DNA of 64,000 nt from Rossellomorea marisflavi (GTDB taxonomy: Bacteria; Bacillota; Bacilli; Bacillales; Bacillaceae_B): the NCBI RefSeq assembly GCF_022170785.1, contig NZ_CP081870.1, positions 608,001 through 672,000 of the forward strand, in the 5' to 3' direction. This document shows positions 1-8,420 of this stretch, piece by piece (position 1 is the stretch's first letter; each line of letters begins with the position of its first letter). The translations under genes and the position numbers were made by a program. The notes under the pieces are model-generated. The model was given only the letters and a program-made list of their open reading frames with translations, was not told the DNA's origin and searched no databases.

Positions 1-205
1 ATTCTTCATAGTGTGCGTGGGTTTTCCAGAGTTTCATGAAGACCTCTTGTATGACTTCTTCGGCAAGCTCACGGTTTCCTGTCATTTTATATGAAAAGGA
101 ATAGATGAGTTTTTCGTATTGTCTGTAGAGCTCGCGCAGTGCGGATGAATCTTTTTGATGAATGACGCGGTGGTACAATTCAATATCCTTTAGATCATGG
201 GACAT
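1..205 (-). CDS. ECF-type RNA polymerase sigma factor, 3' end outside window
   Basis: The first 68 codons are visible and begin MSHDLKDIELYHRVIHQKDS. The segment YRQYEKLIYSFSYKMTGNR followed by ELAEEVIQEVFMKLWK is the region 2 signature of extracytoplasmic-function sigma factors (core RNA polymerase binding and -10 recognition). The ATG at 205 is preceded by GTTAGGAGCGAGTT, a good ribosome site. Region 4 and any anti-sigma gene, which normally follows directly, lie beyond position 1, so neither the subgroup nor the inducing signal can be assigned. Identification as a sigma-70 region 2 protein is firm; the name is left blank. Confidence 0.85.
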   Translation of the reverse strand, partial: MSHDLKDIELYHRVIHQKDSSALRELYRQYEKLIYSFSYKMTGNRELAEEVIQEVFMKLWKTHAHYEE

Positions 206-443
206 AACTCGCTCCTAACCTTTGACGTAGTTATCATAAGGATACTAAATAACGGTGCTGAACTCAAAGTTCTACTAAGCTAACGAAAAAGTTTTGGTTT
301 TGGATCACTATATGTTTGAAAAAGTTGGGTTTAGGGTAAAAAATATGTTTTTTTATATGATGGAGGGCTTTGGTTCGATGAGCTGATCCTAAAAATGCGA
401 TTTGCTTCCTGTTTTTTAATGAGTGTGTGGTGGGGAATGAGAT

Positions 444-574
444 CGTTCCGTTTCGCTGCGGCCACCCGCTTTCCATGGGGCGTGCGGTGAGCCGCTTCGG
501 CGCTGCCTGCAGGGTCTCACCTTGCCCGCTATTCCCATAGGAGTCGGGAGGCCTCCGCTACACTGCACTCTGTG
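444..574 (+). repeat. GC-rich hairpin element, copy 1
   Basis: Starts CGTTCCGTTTCGCTGC and ends near CTACACTGCACTCTGTG. The arms GGCCACCCG (460-468) and CGGGAGGCC (545-553) are complementary with one mismatch. They flank the scaffold words CTTTCC and GGAGTC that are shared with the other copies. Short ORFs across it are not credible genes. Confidence 0.8.
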
Positions 575-653
575 CGGAGGAGGGGGAGAGTGCTGGTTCG
601 GAACATGCAATCAACATTCTGTTATGCCAATGAGTATGCGGTGAATTTGAGAC

Positions 654-690
654 CGTTCCGTTCGCTGCACTTTGTGCGCAGGAGGGGTAA
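654..690 (+). repeat. Internally deleted hairpin-element remnant
   Basis: CGTTCCGTTCGCTGC is joined directly to ACTTTGTGCG and GAGGGG. The 5' and 3' flanks of the element remain while the whole arm and loop region is missing. The rest of the 206-1033 gap holds only this, the two fuller copies and the mreBH terminator. Confidence 0.55.
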
Positions 691-790
691 TAGGATAATT
701 CGAAACGGGCCATCACATACTCGGGTTCTTTTCTTTATGAAATCCTAACCTTATTTATGAGCGGTTACCTCACTAAGTCCAATACCACTG

Positions 791-912
791 AGTGGATTGA
801 AGCGGAAGGGATTTGACTCCTGCGGAAAAGGGGGATGATCGAGACCCCGCAGGAATGAGGAGGCTCGACATGCTCCCCGCGGAAAGTAAATCCCTGCAGC
901 GCAAAGGAACGG
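791..912 (-). repeat. GC-rich hairpin element, copy 2, inverted
   Basis: Same scaffold as copy 1 in reverse orientation, including GAGACCCCGCAGG and GAGGAGGCTCGA. The arms AGGGATTT (807-814) and AAATCCCT (888-895) are perfectly complementary. They are unrelated in sequence to the arms of copy 1. Confidence 0.8.
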
Positions 913-994
913 ACTGGTCTTCCATCTCTCACTTCATTTAGGACGATTTTGTATTTAACTGGTTTTCCAAAGCCAACTCTCCTAAGATTACAGA

Positions 995-1028
995 CAAAAA
1001 AGCCTCCCCATATGAAACAAGGGAGGCG
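995..1028 (-). terminator. Rho-independent terminator of mreBH
   Basis: Read on the minus strand, GCCTCCC (1027-1021) pairs with GGGAGGC (1008-1002), followed by a run of seven T. It lies just beyond the mreBH stop codon. Confidence 0.85.
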
Positions 1029-1033
1029 GATAA

Positions 1034-2038
1034 TTATTTTACTTTTTGAAGCTTGTCAATGACCGTAAGGGAGCGTCCTGTTCCGATGGCTACAGATTCA
1101 AGCGGGTTCGGTGCCAGGTGGACCGGTACGACGATTTCATGGCTCAGCCAATCTTGAAGGCCGTTGAGAAGGGAACCTCCTCCAGTCAGGATGACACCGC
1201 GATCGACAATATCACCGCTCAGTTCAGGCGGGCAGTTTTCAAGCGTGGCACGGATGGTCTCAAGGATATGTAAGAGAGACTCTTTAAGTGCTTCCTGGAT
1301 TTGCAGTGACGTAAGTTCGATGGTCTTTGGAAGTCCAGTGACGAGGTCACGTCCGCGGATTTCCATCGTGCGTTCATCGTGTTCGATGAGAGCTTGACCG
1401 ACTTCGATCTTTACTTGTTCCGCTGTTCTTTCACCGATCAGGAGATTGTAACGTTTGCGTACATATTGGATGATGTCTTCATCCATCTGATCTCCACCGA
1501 TGCGGATCGTGTTGCAGGAAACGACGCCGCCGTATGAGATGATGGCGACTTCGGTTGTTCCCCCGCCGATATCGACGATGACGTTTGCCACGGGTTCTCC
1601 TACTGGAAGATCTGCTCCGATGGCAGCTGCTACAGGCTCTTCAATGAGGGTGACGGATTTTGCTCCGCTGCCACGTACGGCATCCTGGATCGCTCTGCGT
1701 TCAACGGATGTTGCACCAGACGGGGTACAAACGACAACGGTTGGTTTTCGGATGGAGAAGCCCAGTTTTTTGCTGGCCTTTCTCATCACTTGCTTCAGCA
1801 TTTCAGTAGTGACGTCGAAGTCTGCGATGACGCCATCTTTCAACGGACGTACGGCTACGATTTTACCGGGTGTCTTCCCAATCATATTCTTCGCTTCAGC
1901 TCCGACGGCCAGAACAGATTTTGTTTCTGTGTCGATGGCGACCACGGATGGTTCATTCAGGATAATTCCTTTATTTTTACTATAGACTAGTATATTTGCA
2001 GTACCTAAGTCGATTCCGATTTCAGAGTTTGATAGCAT
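1034..2038 (-). CDS. mreBH: Rod-shape-determining actin homologue MreBH
   Basis: This 334-residue protein is an actin-fold MreB paralogue. It forms membrane-associated filaments that guide lateral cell-wall synthesis; in B. subtilis MreBH positions the LytE hydrolase. The ATP-binding loops are visible: [18 protein letters not shown] near the N-terminus, [12 protein letters not shown] around residue 155 and [11 protein letters not shown] near residue 285. Length and sequence follow B. subtilis MreBH closely, including the C-terminal [10 protein letters not shown] segment, so MreBH is preferred over MreB or Mbl. The ATG has GGAGGAAT upstream. The gene is monocistronic, with its own terminator. 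Upstream on the coding strand an ACCCCC motif (about 2103-2108) recalls the -35 of sigma-I promoters, which control mreBH in B. subtilis, but I do not see a matching -10. Confidence 0.93.
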   Translation of the reverse strand: MLSNSEIGIDLGTANILVYSKNKGIILNEPSVVAIDTETKSVLAVGAEAKNMIGKTPGKIVAVRPLKDGVIADFDVTTEMLKQVMRKASKKLGFSIRKPTVVVCTPSGATSVERRAIQDAVRGSGAKSVTLIEEPVAAAIGADLPVGEPVANVIVDIGGGTTEVAIISYGGVVSCNTIRIGGDQMDEDIIQYVRKRYNLLIGERTAEQVKIEVGQALIEHDERTMEIRGRDLVTGLPKTIELTSLQIQEALKESLLHILETIRATLENCPPELSGDIVDRGVILTGGGSLLNGLQDWLSHEIVVPVHLAPNPLESVAIGTGRSLTVIDKLQKVK

Positions 2039-2110
2039 TGTCGTATTCCTCCAACTATAAGAATTCTACACAGTATAACCTTCTATACAGTATAGGAGAT
2101 TTTCGGGGGT

Positions 2111-2141
2111 TTTGTCGGTGGAGATATTTACCACCGACAAA
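2111..2141. repeat. Perfect 11-bp inverted repeat upstream of mreBH
   Basis: TTTGTCGGTGG and CCACCGACAAA flank a 9-nt loop. Neither side has a T-run, so it is not a normal terminator. It sits about 75 bp upstream of the mreBH start within the 2039-2413 gap. The rest of that gap shows only AT-rich promoter-like sequence with repeated TATACTGT words near 2065-2095. Confidence 0.6.
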
Positions 2142-2369
2142 TTGTTACAAAGGATGACAAAAGGGGTGAGGTTGTCATTTGGTGAAAAGCTTTTGCTAAG
2201 AGGATTTTAATTACCTATCAGGGTATGTTGAGGCGTTGTGGCCAATTCCCTGCGTTATGAAAATTTAAACGTTCTGTAACAATTTTTTGAGAGGAAGATG
2301 AGGGAAAAACAGGTAGTTTAAAGGGTTTTCAGACTTGGGGCATCCTTACCGGTCGATTCGGCGGGGCAA

Positions 2370-2398
2370 AATAAAAAGATCCCCCATAAAAGGGGGAT
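2370..2398 (-). terminator. Terminator of the chemoreceptor operon
   Basis: ATCCCCC (2398-2392 on the minus strand) pairs with GGGGGAT (2385-2379), followed by TTTTTATTTT. It lies immediately after the methyl-accepting protein gene. Confidence 0.85.
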
Positions 2399-2413
2399 AC
2401 CGGTATGAAAGAA

Positions 2414-4072
2414 TCATAGAGTGAATCGTTCCAGTTTTCTCTTCATTTCTTCCGTCATTTCATTCAGTTGTTCGATGCGTTTTGTCATATGTTCAAAGTA
2501 CCGTAGTTGCTCTTCAGTGGAGGAAGAGATCTCTTCTGTACCGGCAGCCGTTTCTTCTGTGATCGCCGATATGTTTTCGATGGCAGAAGCGACTTCCTCC
2601 GTCCGTTCATGGGAAGCGTTCATATCATGTTCAAGGACTTCAAGGCTCTCATGGATGGCGGATACCTTCACGGAGATTTCCTGGAAGGCATCCTCAGTGA
2701 TTGTCATGGAAGTGAGCTGCTGATTGGAAAGCTCCTGTCCTTTGCGGGAGGCTTCCATGATGCCGGTTACGCCTTTCTGGATATTGCCCACCATGCGGTT
2801 GATTCCTTCCGTTGCGACGGCTGAATCTTCCGCGAGCTTCCGGACTTCTTCCGCCACTACGGAGAAGCCCCGGCCAGCTTCCCCGGCCCTTGCTGCTTCA
2901 ATGGCAGCATTCAGGGCAAGGAGGTTGGTCTGTTCTGCAATGTCCCTGACTGAGTGGGATGCCTGTTCAATCTTGGCCGTGAAGGTAGCGAATGATTCCA
3001 CAGCTTTCAGGATCACATCGGATGATTCTGATATGGACCTTGCGTACCCTTGTTGTTTCTGAAGTGATGTCCTACCGTGATCGACTGAGGCAAGAGCCAA
3101 GCGTCCATCAGCTGCAGAGGCGGTGCTTTGCTTCACATTCTTGCTGAATTCGTCTCCCATGGTTGCCATGAGGGAAGCGGTCGATTGGATATCTTCTGAA
3201 ATGGACTGGCTGCCTTTTGCCAGTTCTTCCGTGGATACGGCTACTTGACCGGCGCTTTCGGCAAGGTTCGTCATCTGGGAGCGTACCTCGTGGGTGAAAG
3301 ATTCCAGATTGTCCCCGGCTACCTGCACCGATTGCACCGTTTCCCTCAGGTTCAACATCATATGATGGAAGGCGGTTTGAAGCTGATCGACCTCGAACTT
3401 ACTCTTTTTATCTTGGATTTCTCCGATGTTTCCAGTCAAATCCCCTTCGGCCATGCGCTGAGCATTCCGGACCATGTTGTTGATCGGCTTGGTGATCCTT
3501 CTCGTGAGGATCGCAGAGCTTGTAACGGAAACGATAACGACAACGACGAAACCAATCACGGTTGTCCAGATCGTGAACGTGATTTTTTGTTTGTTGGCTT
3601 CAAGTATGCCGTCGTACCACTCGTTGGTTTCGATGTTTAGGAGGTAGAGGTCATTCAGAGGACCTGATATCCTCGAGGATTGCCGTCTGATTTCAGCCGG
3701 GTTCCGCTCCTCGATTGCTTTTTCCGTTTTGTTTTTCAACTCTGTGTATTTTATTTCCAGGGTGTTCATATAGCGTTTCTGTTCGGTAGTGACCATTCTC
3801 TTCTTTAACGTATCCACACGGGATGTCGTCGTCTTCATGGCATTCTCAAGGATTTGCCGATTTTCTTCAGACGGAGTGGAGGCGTAATAGGTCAAGGTCT
3901 GCTGGAGGGCGACCATATCCCCTTTTAATTGCTCTGTCCGGACGAGTGTGTCAACGTCGTCCTTCGCAGAGGTATGCATATTGATCAACTGGGATACGAT
4001 GTATCCGATGATCAACATGGATAAGATGAGAGGGATAAGACCTATGATGGTTAGACGGTTTTTAATTCTCAT
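2414..4072 (-). CDS. Methyl-accepting chemotaxis protein
   Basis: A 552-residue transmembrane chemoreceptor that would report to CheA/CheW at the cell pole. The layout is TM1 (about 8-30), an external helical sensor domain of about 135 residues, TM2 (about 168-190), a HAMP linker ([20 protein letters not shown]) and the cytoplasmic coiled coil. The signalling tip, [18 protein letters not shown] then [16 protein letters not shown], is near residues 380-415. It ends in a glutamate-rich methylation helix. The sensor is a short four-helix-bundle type, not dCache. The gene starts 26 bp after the stop of the BMP binding lipoprotein and shares its sigma-D-type promoter, so the lipoprotein may be the ligand-loaded partner of this receptor. 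The general class is certain; the ligand is unknown. Confidence 0.92.
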   Translation of the reverse strand: MRIKNRLTIIGLIPLILSMLIIGYIVSQLINMHTSAKDDVDTLVRTEQLKGDMVALQQTLTYYASTPSEENRQILENAMKTTTSRVDTLKKRMVTTEQKRYMNTLEIKYTELKNKTEKAIEERNPAEIRRQSSRISGPLNDLYLLNIETNEWYDGILEANKQKITFTIWTTVIGFVVVVIVSVTSSAILTRRITKPINNMVRNAQRMAEGDLTGNIGEIQDKKSKFEVDQLQTAFHHMMLNLRETVQSVQVAGDNLESFTHEVRSQMTNLAESAGQVAVSTEELAKGSQSISEDIQSTASLMATMGDEFSKNVKQSTASAADGRLALASVDHGRTSLQKQQGYARSISESSDVILKAVESFATFTAKIEQASHSVRDIAEQTNLLALNAAIEAARAGEAGRGFSVVAEEVRKLAEDSAVATEGINRMVGNIQKGVTGIMEASRKGQELSNQQLTSMTITEDAFQEISVKVSAIHESLEVLEHDMNASHERTEEVASAIENISAITEETAAGTEEISSSTEEQLRYFEHMTKRIEQLNEMTEEMKRKLERFTL

Positions 4073-4098
4073 GATAATGGGCTCTCCTTAGCTGTTGG

Positions 4099-5070
4099 TT
4101 ATGGAGCTTCAACATCGATGTCTCCTGAGATGATTTTTTCTTTTGCTTCATCCAGCTTCTTCATCTGATCTGGCTTAAGATTGACGATCCTGATTTGAGC
4201 GAGGCCGACACCATTCTCACTGAGACCTAGTTCGTACGCAGACGATGCCTGCTTTTTTTCATTAAGCGTATCGTCGATAAAACTGAAAATGGCGATATCG
4301 ACATTTTTCATCATGGATGTAGCAACGGATTTTTCAGCTATAAAGAACTGATCGGCATCAACCCCGGCTGATAAGATTCCTTTCGCCTGTGCGGTCTTTA
4401 AAGCGCCGATTCCCGACATTCCAGCTGCTGCATAGATGAAATCGCTCTTCTTCTTTATTTGATCCCCTGCGAGTTTTTCTCCAGCGTTGAGATCATTGAA
4501 GCTGTTCGTGTAACCTGTAAGGATGTTGATATCAGATTTTGCGTAGCGTGCACCCTGCTCGAATCCCGACTGGAATTTATGGATCACGGGTGCATCTTCA
4601 CCCCCGATGAAACTGATGGTACCTGTCTTGTTGGTCATGGCTGCAACCATCCCGACCAGGAAGCTTCCCTCATGCTCTTTGAACGTGACGGATGTGACGT
4701 TTTCAAGCTCTGAAATGGCGTCAATCAACAGGAACGCCTGCTTCGGGTGCTTCTTCGCCTCGACTTCAATCGATTCCTGGGCTGAGAAACCGAGACCGAT
4801 GATCAGATCATGCTTCTGGTTGATGAGCTCTTCCAGGGCGCCCTCCATATTGCCGTCAGGTGCCTCTGCATAATCGAAAATGATGCCGAGTTCATCACGT
4901 GCACGTTCAAGGCCGGTGAAGGCAAGGTCGTTGAATGAATCGTCACCGAGACCGCTGTCGGATAAAAGGATTCCAACGCTGTATGATTTTGGCGATGAGG
5001 TGTTTTTCGTAGCGGCTGAACAGCCGGACATCACCACAAGGGTAAGAAGAATCATGATGATTTTTTTCAA
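4099..5070 (-). CDS. BMP-family (Med/TmpC-like) substrate-binding lipoprotein
   Basis: A 323-residue lipoprotein of the basic membrane protein family, whose members usually bind nucleosides for ABC uptake. The signal peptide ends in the lipobox VMSGC, with the acylated Cys at 17. The family motif VGILLSDSGLGDDSFNDLAF follows at about residue 32, and GIGALKTAQ lies in the second lobe. The start is TTG, eight bases after GGAGGGA. No ABC permease or ATPase genes adjoin. The only partner is the downstream chemoreceptor, and the promoter looks like sigma-D, the motility sigma factor. I infer a role in sensing more than in uptake, which is unusual for this family. Binding of a nucleoside is a family-based guess. 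Confidence 0.88.
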   Translation of the reverse strand: MKKIIMILLTLVVMSGCSAATKNTSSPKSYSVGILLSDSGLGDDSFNDLAFTGLERARDELGIIFDYAEAPDGNMEGALEELINQKHDLIIGLGFSAQESIEVEAKKHPKQAFLLIDAISELENVTSVTFKEHEGSFLVGMVAAMTNKTGTISFIGGEDAPVIHKFQSGFEQGARYAKSDINILTGYTNSFNDLNAGEKLAGDQIKKKSDFIYAAAGMSGIGALKTAQAKGILSAGVDADQFFIAEKSVATSMMKNVDIAIFSFIDDTLNEKKQASSAYELGLSENGVGLAQIRIVNLKPDQMKKLDEAKEKIISGDIDVEAP

Positions 5071-5121
5071 GGAATGGTCCCTCCATATCGTATTAGTGCT
5101 CGGACTATGTGTCCCACAGTA

Positions 5122-5147
5122 TTATCGGAGAAGGGAAGGGGATTTTA
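5122..5147 (-). promoter_or_regulatory. Sigma-D-type promoter for the BMP lipoprotein/chemoreceptor pair
   Basis: On the minus strand TAAA (5147-5144), a 14-nt spacer, then TCCGATAA (5129-5122). The B. subtilis sigma-D consensus is TAAA-N15-GCCGATAT. A near-identical arrangement precedes motA in this window. Confidence 0.65.
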
Positions 5148-5171
5148 AAGGGGACTCTTGAGGAAAATAAA

Positions 5172-5198
5172 AAAAGATGCCGAATTCTGGCATCTTTT
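5172..5198. terminator. Bidirectional terminator
   Basis: AAAAGATGCC and GGCATCTTTT form a perfect 10-bp stem with a 7-nt loop and T-runs on both strands. It ends the thioesterase gene. Confidence 0.85.
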
Positions 5199-5202
5199 AT
5201 TT

Positions 5203-5706
5203 TTAATATGCTTTTCTGAAGAACTCGGCAAGCTCCTGGCTGTGCATTTTACGTGCTTTCCGGTGCTCTGCACGGTTCTGTGCGGTTTCGTTGAGCCAGA
5301 TTTCTTCTTCAGACTCAGGTACGACTTCAGGAATGATGGCAGGCTTACCGCCTTCGATTGCGACGAAGGTGAGGAAGGAGATGGCTGCTACGTTCGTCTT
5401 GCCTGTAAGGAGTTCTTCCGATGTCACCTTCACGCAGATCTCCATGGAGCTCTTACCGGTATAGGTGACCATTGCTTCCAGTGTGACGGCGTCTCCGACC
5501 TTGATTGGCTGAAGAAAGTCGACGGAATCGGTTGATGCCGTAACGACCGGTTTCCTGGCATGCTTGGCGGCAGCTATGGAAGCCACATCGTCTATATAGG
5601 CCATTAATTTACCGCCGAACATCGTCCCGTGATGATTCGTATCAGGTGGGAGGACATGGGCCGTTTTGATCGTTTTTGTTTCGTTCATCGTTTTTTTCTC
5701 TCTCAA
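5203..5706 (-). CDS. Acyl-CoA thioesterase, hotdog fold (YkhA-like)
   Basis: A 167-residue cytosolic acyl-CoA hydrolase of the hotdog superfamily that would release free fatty acid from CoA thioesters. The core motif NHHGTMFGGKLMAYIDDVAS carries the catalytic Asp in the central helix. TASTDSVDFLQPIKVGD follows, as in YkhA/YciA-type enzymes. I start it at TTG 5706 because GAGGTGA lies seven bases upstream; the internal ATG at 5688 has no good ribosome site. It has its own terminator and no obvious operon partner. The substrate chain length cannot be read from the sequence. Confidence 0.88.
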   Translation of the reverse strand: MREKKTMNETKTIKTAHVLPPDTNHHGTMFGGKLMAYIDDVASIAAAKHARKPVVTASTDSVDFLQPIKVGDAVTLEAMVTYTGKSSMEICVKVTSEELLTGKTNVAAISFLTFVAIEGGKPAIIPEVVPESEEEIWLNETAQNRAEHRKARKMHSQELAEFFRKAY

Positions 5707-5848
5707 TGAAGTTCACCTCTTGGTATGGATTGCCATTCTAATAGGTTTCCTCAAAACCAGCTATTTGAAACATGGTTTGATGGGAAAAGGCTCCCCTATA
5801 CAAGAGTATATCATGTTCTCGTTGAAAGGGTTCGAACGACTGCTCCAT

Positions 5849-5877
5849 AAAAAAGACGGAGCTTTATTGGCTCCGTC
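5849..5877 (-). terminator. Terminator of the DUF2639 gene
   Basis: On the minus strand GACGGAGC pairs with GCTCCGTC across a 7-nt loop and is followed by a T-run at 5854-5849. Confidence 0.8.
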
Positions 5878-5886
5878 CGTTGGTTG

Positions 5887-6015
5887 TTATTTTGAACGTT
5901 CAAGCAGATTTGCAAGAACATGTTTTTTATAGGCTTCGACTTTACGTTCCTCGTAGCGTCGAACGCCCGATTTTTTTAGTTCTTCCACGTACCAGCCTTT
6001 GCTTCCTACATGCAT
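5887..6015 (-). CDS. Small DUF2639 protein (YflJ-like)
   Basis: A 42-residue basic protein, MHVGSKGWYVEELKKSGVRR at its start and HVLANLLERSK at its end. This matches the DUF2639/YflJ family of tiny Bacillus proteins, whose conserved core is GSKGWYVEELKK. Function is unknown; the family is typically sporulation-associated or stress-associated in annotation, which I cannot test here. The ATG has AAAGGATG upstream and the gene is followed by its own terminator, both of which support a real gene. Confidence 0.8.
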   Translation of the reverse strand: MHVGSKGWYVEELKKSGVRRYEERKVEAYKKHVLANLLERSK

Positions 6016-6223
6016 TGAAAAAACATCCTTTCGTTGTATGGTTGGAATCTCGGACCGGCTCGGTTTTTGAGCCGTGATTCGTTATTACAGTTGCCTATTC
6101 TATCATTCATATTTTCAGGAAAAAAGGGGGTGGATGGAATTCGGCATTTTCTGAAAGTGTAGGGGGATTGCCTGCTCACATAACCTAAAGAGGAATGATC
6201 ACAGAGGACCATTCCCTTCAGAT

Positions 6224-7513
6224 TTATTCTATGGGCGCTTTAACTTCTTCCTGCTTATCCTCAAACCGTTTGAACATGAGGTAGAAGATGCCTCCGCTTC
6301 CGAGAGCAAGCAGGGATAGGATGGCGAAGGTCCAATCATACCCGATATAAAGGCTCAAGGTGATGGATAAGGGGGCAATCGTCCGGGCGATGGTGTACCG
6401 GAGGCTCGCAGCGGCGAAATATTGTCCCCTCATATCTTCAGGTGCCAGTTTAGAAACAAAGGTCTGCTGGATTCCGGCCGTCATCAGTTCGGCAAATGTG
6501 AAGATGGCCATGGCGAAGATGAATACCCAGACCGAGCTCGTCATACCGAAGATAAAGATGGCGATTGCATAGACGATGGATGAAAGAATGAAAACATTCC
6601 GTTCTTTAAACCTCGTAATGAACCGCGTGACCACAACAGTCAACAGGGCGACGAGGAGACCATTTTCCGAAAGAATCAAACCGAATACCTGCTCTCCCAC
6701 AAGGGTCAATGACCAGTCCCCAATCGAGAAGAGTGTCACGTTATCCACGACGTCCTTGATATAGACGGGCAGAAGCAGATCAAGCTGCATAAAGGTCTGT
6801 CCTACGAGGATGCCGGCTACGATGAAGAGCAGGAATGTCCTATCCTTCATGATGACTCCATAATCCTTGAATTGATTCGTGATCGCATGGTACCACGCTT
6901 GATTGTTTCCTGCCGTGACCTTCAGCTTGGTGACATCCCGCGGTGCCGTTTCCCTTGTCATTTTCGACAGTAGGATCGAGAGCATCACGCATATCAAGCC
7001 TGCTGCAAGCAAGAGTTCAAATCGGTAGTTCACATAGAAGATCCCGCCAAGTATCGGTCCGACGACGACCGCAATATTGATGGAGGTATAAAAGACGGCG
7101 AAAACATGACTCCGGTCTTTCTCTTCCACTACATCGGCCACCATTGCCTGGCTGGCGGGCCAATAAAAGGAACCGAAAATCCCGACGAGGCTGAAGCAGA
7201 TGAATCCGATCAAAGCAGAATCGAGCCATGGTGAGCTTGCGAGGCCGAAGACAAGGAAACCCGCCCCTTGACCGAATGCCGAAATGACCATCATCCGCTT
7301 CCTTCCGAATCGATCGGCGCAGTACCCGCCCATCAGGTTGGCCCCTACGGCGAACACCTGTGACAACACAAGGAGCAGTCCGGCCGTCTGCTTGCCGAAT
7401 GCTTCTGTAAAATAAATCGTCAGAAACGGGAAGAACATCCAAAACGTGATGTTGATCGCCGCTTCCCCGAATAAACGCACTTTTAAATTCCGATCCCAAT
7501 CCCTGATTCTCAT
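6224..7513 (-). CDS. MFS transporter, multidrug-efflux type
   Basis: A 429-residue polytopic membrane protein with about twelve transmembrane segments in two halves. The MFS signature between TM2 and TM3 is GGYCADRFGRKRMM (about residues 62-75). SFYWPASQAMVADV in TM4-5 is typical of the drug-efflux branch related to MdtH/YttB. A long hydrophilic linker lies around residues 190-215, and an insertion near 255-285 separates TM7 and TM8. The ATG follows a GGGGAGGA ribosome site. A hairpin at about 6190-6215 (GGAATGGTCC with GGATCATTCC-like halves) may terminate it, but lacks a strong T-run. The substrate is unknown. Confidence 0.85.
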   Translation of the reverse strand: MRIRDWDRNLKVRLFGEAAINITFWMFFPFLTIYFTEAFGKQTAGLLLVLSQVFAVGANLMGGYCADRFGRKRMMVISAFGQGAGFLVFGLASSPWLDSALIGFICFSLVGIFGSFYWPASQAMVADVVEEKDRSHVFAVFYTSINIAVVVGPILGGIFYVNYRFELLLAAGLICVMLSILLSKMTRETAPRDVTKLKVTAGNNQAWYHAITNQFKDYGVIMKDRTFLLFIVAGILVGQTFMQLDLLLPVYIKDVVDNVTLFSIGDWSLTLVGEQVFGLILSENGLLVALLTVVVTRFITRFKERNVFILSSIVYAIAIFIFGMTSSVWVFIFAMAIFTFAELMTAGIQQTFVSKLAPEDMRGQYFAAASLRYTIARTIAPLSITLSLYIGYDWTFAILSLLALGSGGIFYLMFKRFEDKQEEVKAPIE

Positions 7514-7730
7514 GTATGATTCCTCCCCTCATGAAGGTGGATGGGTGAACTAGATAATCATAGCCTGCACCGTAGAAAGAAACAAGATTGATTTTTTGAA
7601 TTGATTGTATATTTTTTCTTTTTTGAATTAGCTAGGGAAAGAGATTCAATTTTTGAGGATCCCCATGGTACAAAGTCGTTTTTTAAAAGGGTGAATATAC
7701 TACCAAAGGAGCATGGAGGGGGCGTCTCGT

Positions 7731-8420
7731 TTGAACCATTATGTGAATATCTTGACAGGAGCATGGGTCCAGGTCGCAGGGACGGTCATTGCGGCTGTAG
7801 GGGAGACGGCGATCCTTAAAGGGGAACAAAGGGGCTTCCGGCTTGTTTCCATAGGAAACGGCTTCGAGGCAGCAGGGAATGGGATACAAGGCACCGCATC
7901 GTTACGTGTATTCGATGGTACGGAAGGGGAACGGATACGGATTGCCGGGGACTGGATTCAAGGTGGAGGGAACGCGGCTAACGTGGTGGCAGCAGAGTTG
8001 CAGTTCGCCGGTGAGGAGGAAGCGGGTCTCATGCTGGATGTGAAGGGTGACGTGATCCAGGCGGTGGGGGCAGGACTTGAAGCATACGGAGCGACATTAT
8101 TGGAAGGTCCCTATATCGAACTGCTTATCTCGGGCAATACGATTCAGGCCCTCGGATGTATCATAGAAGGAATCGGGGAGGTCCTTATCATCAAAGGGGA
8201 CGAAGAGAAAGGCCTACCCGTCATCACATTCGGAAGCTATGCTCAGGTTGCGGGCGCCCTCATGGCTGCCGTGGCCCTGACCAAGCGTTATGAAGAAGAG
8301 GGACTTCTCATAGAAGAAAAACGGGCGTACCCGTTCAATCAAGGGGATGGTACAATATGGGAGAAAATGAGGAATGCCGGTACCACGAAGTCACAAGGCA
8401 GGAGGATGGCGGATGTTTAA
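7731..8420 (+). CDS. Gly/Ala-rich repetitive protein (DUF6944-like)
   Basis: A 229-residue protein built from about six imperfect repeats of roughly 35-40 residues, each centred on a G-(N/D)-x-(I/V)-Q-A-x-G core: GAWVQVAG, GNGFEAAGNGIQG, GDWIQGGG, GDVIQAVG, GNTIQALG, GSYAQVAG. It has no signal peptide and no charged clusters until the acidic/basic C-terminal tail. It resembles Bacillus repetitive proteins that I believe are catalogued as DUF6944; no function is known. I prefer the TTG start at 7731 because GGAGGGG (7715-7721) lies nine bases upstream. The ATG at 7713 sits only two bases after AAAGGAG. It overlaps the downstream hydrolase by 8 bp, so the two are probably co-translated. Confidence 0.75.
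   Translation: MNHYVNILTGAWVQVAGTVIAAVGETAILKGEQRGFRLVSIGNGFEAAGNGIQGTASLRVFDGTEGERIRIAGDWIQGGGNAANVVAAELQFAGEEEAGLMLDVKGDVIQAVGAGLEAYGATLLEGPYIELLISGNTIQALGCIIEGIGEVLIIKGDEEKGLPVITFGSYAQVAGALMAAVALTKRYEEEGLLIEEKRAYPFNQGDGTIWEKMRNAGTTKSQGRRMADV

Noticed and set aside
416-610. Short ORFs across the hairpin elements here and at 17.8-18.5 kb and 43.0-43.7 kb
   Set aside because: Their peptides (for example AERNDP-type strings) are translations of the repeat scaffold in varying frames, with no ribosome sites. The arm covariation explains the conservation at the nucleotide level.
5071-5160. Purine riboswitch before the BMP lipoprotein gene
   Set aside because: The region is too short and lacks the conserved purine-aptamer core. 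The sigma-D-type promoter and a plain TTG start with GGAGGGA explain it.
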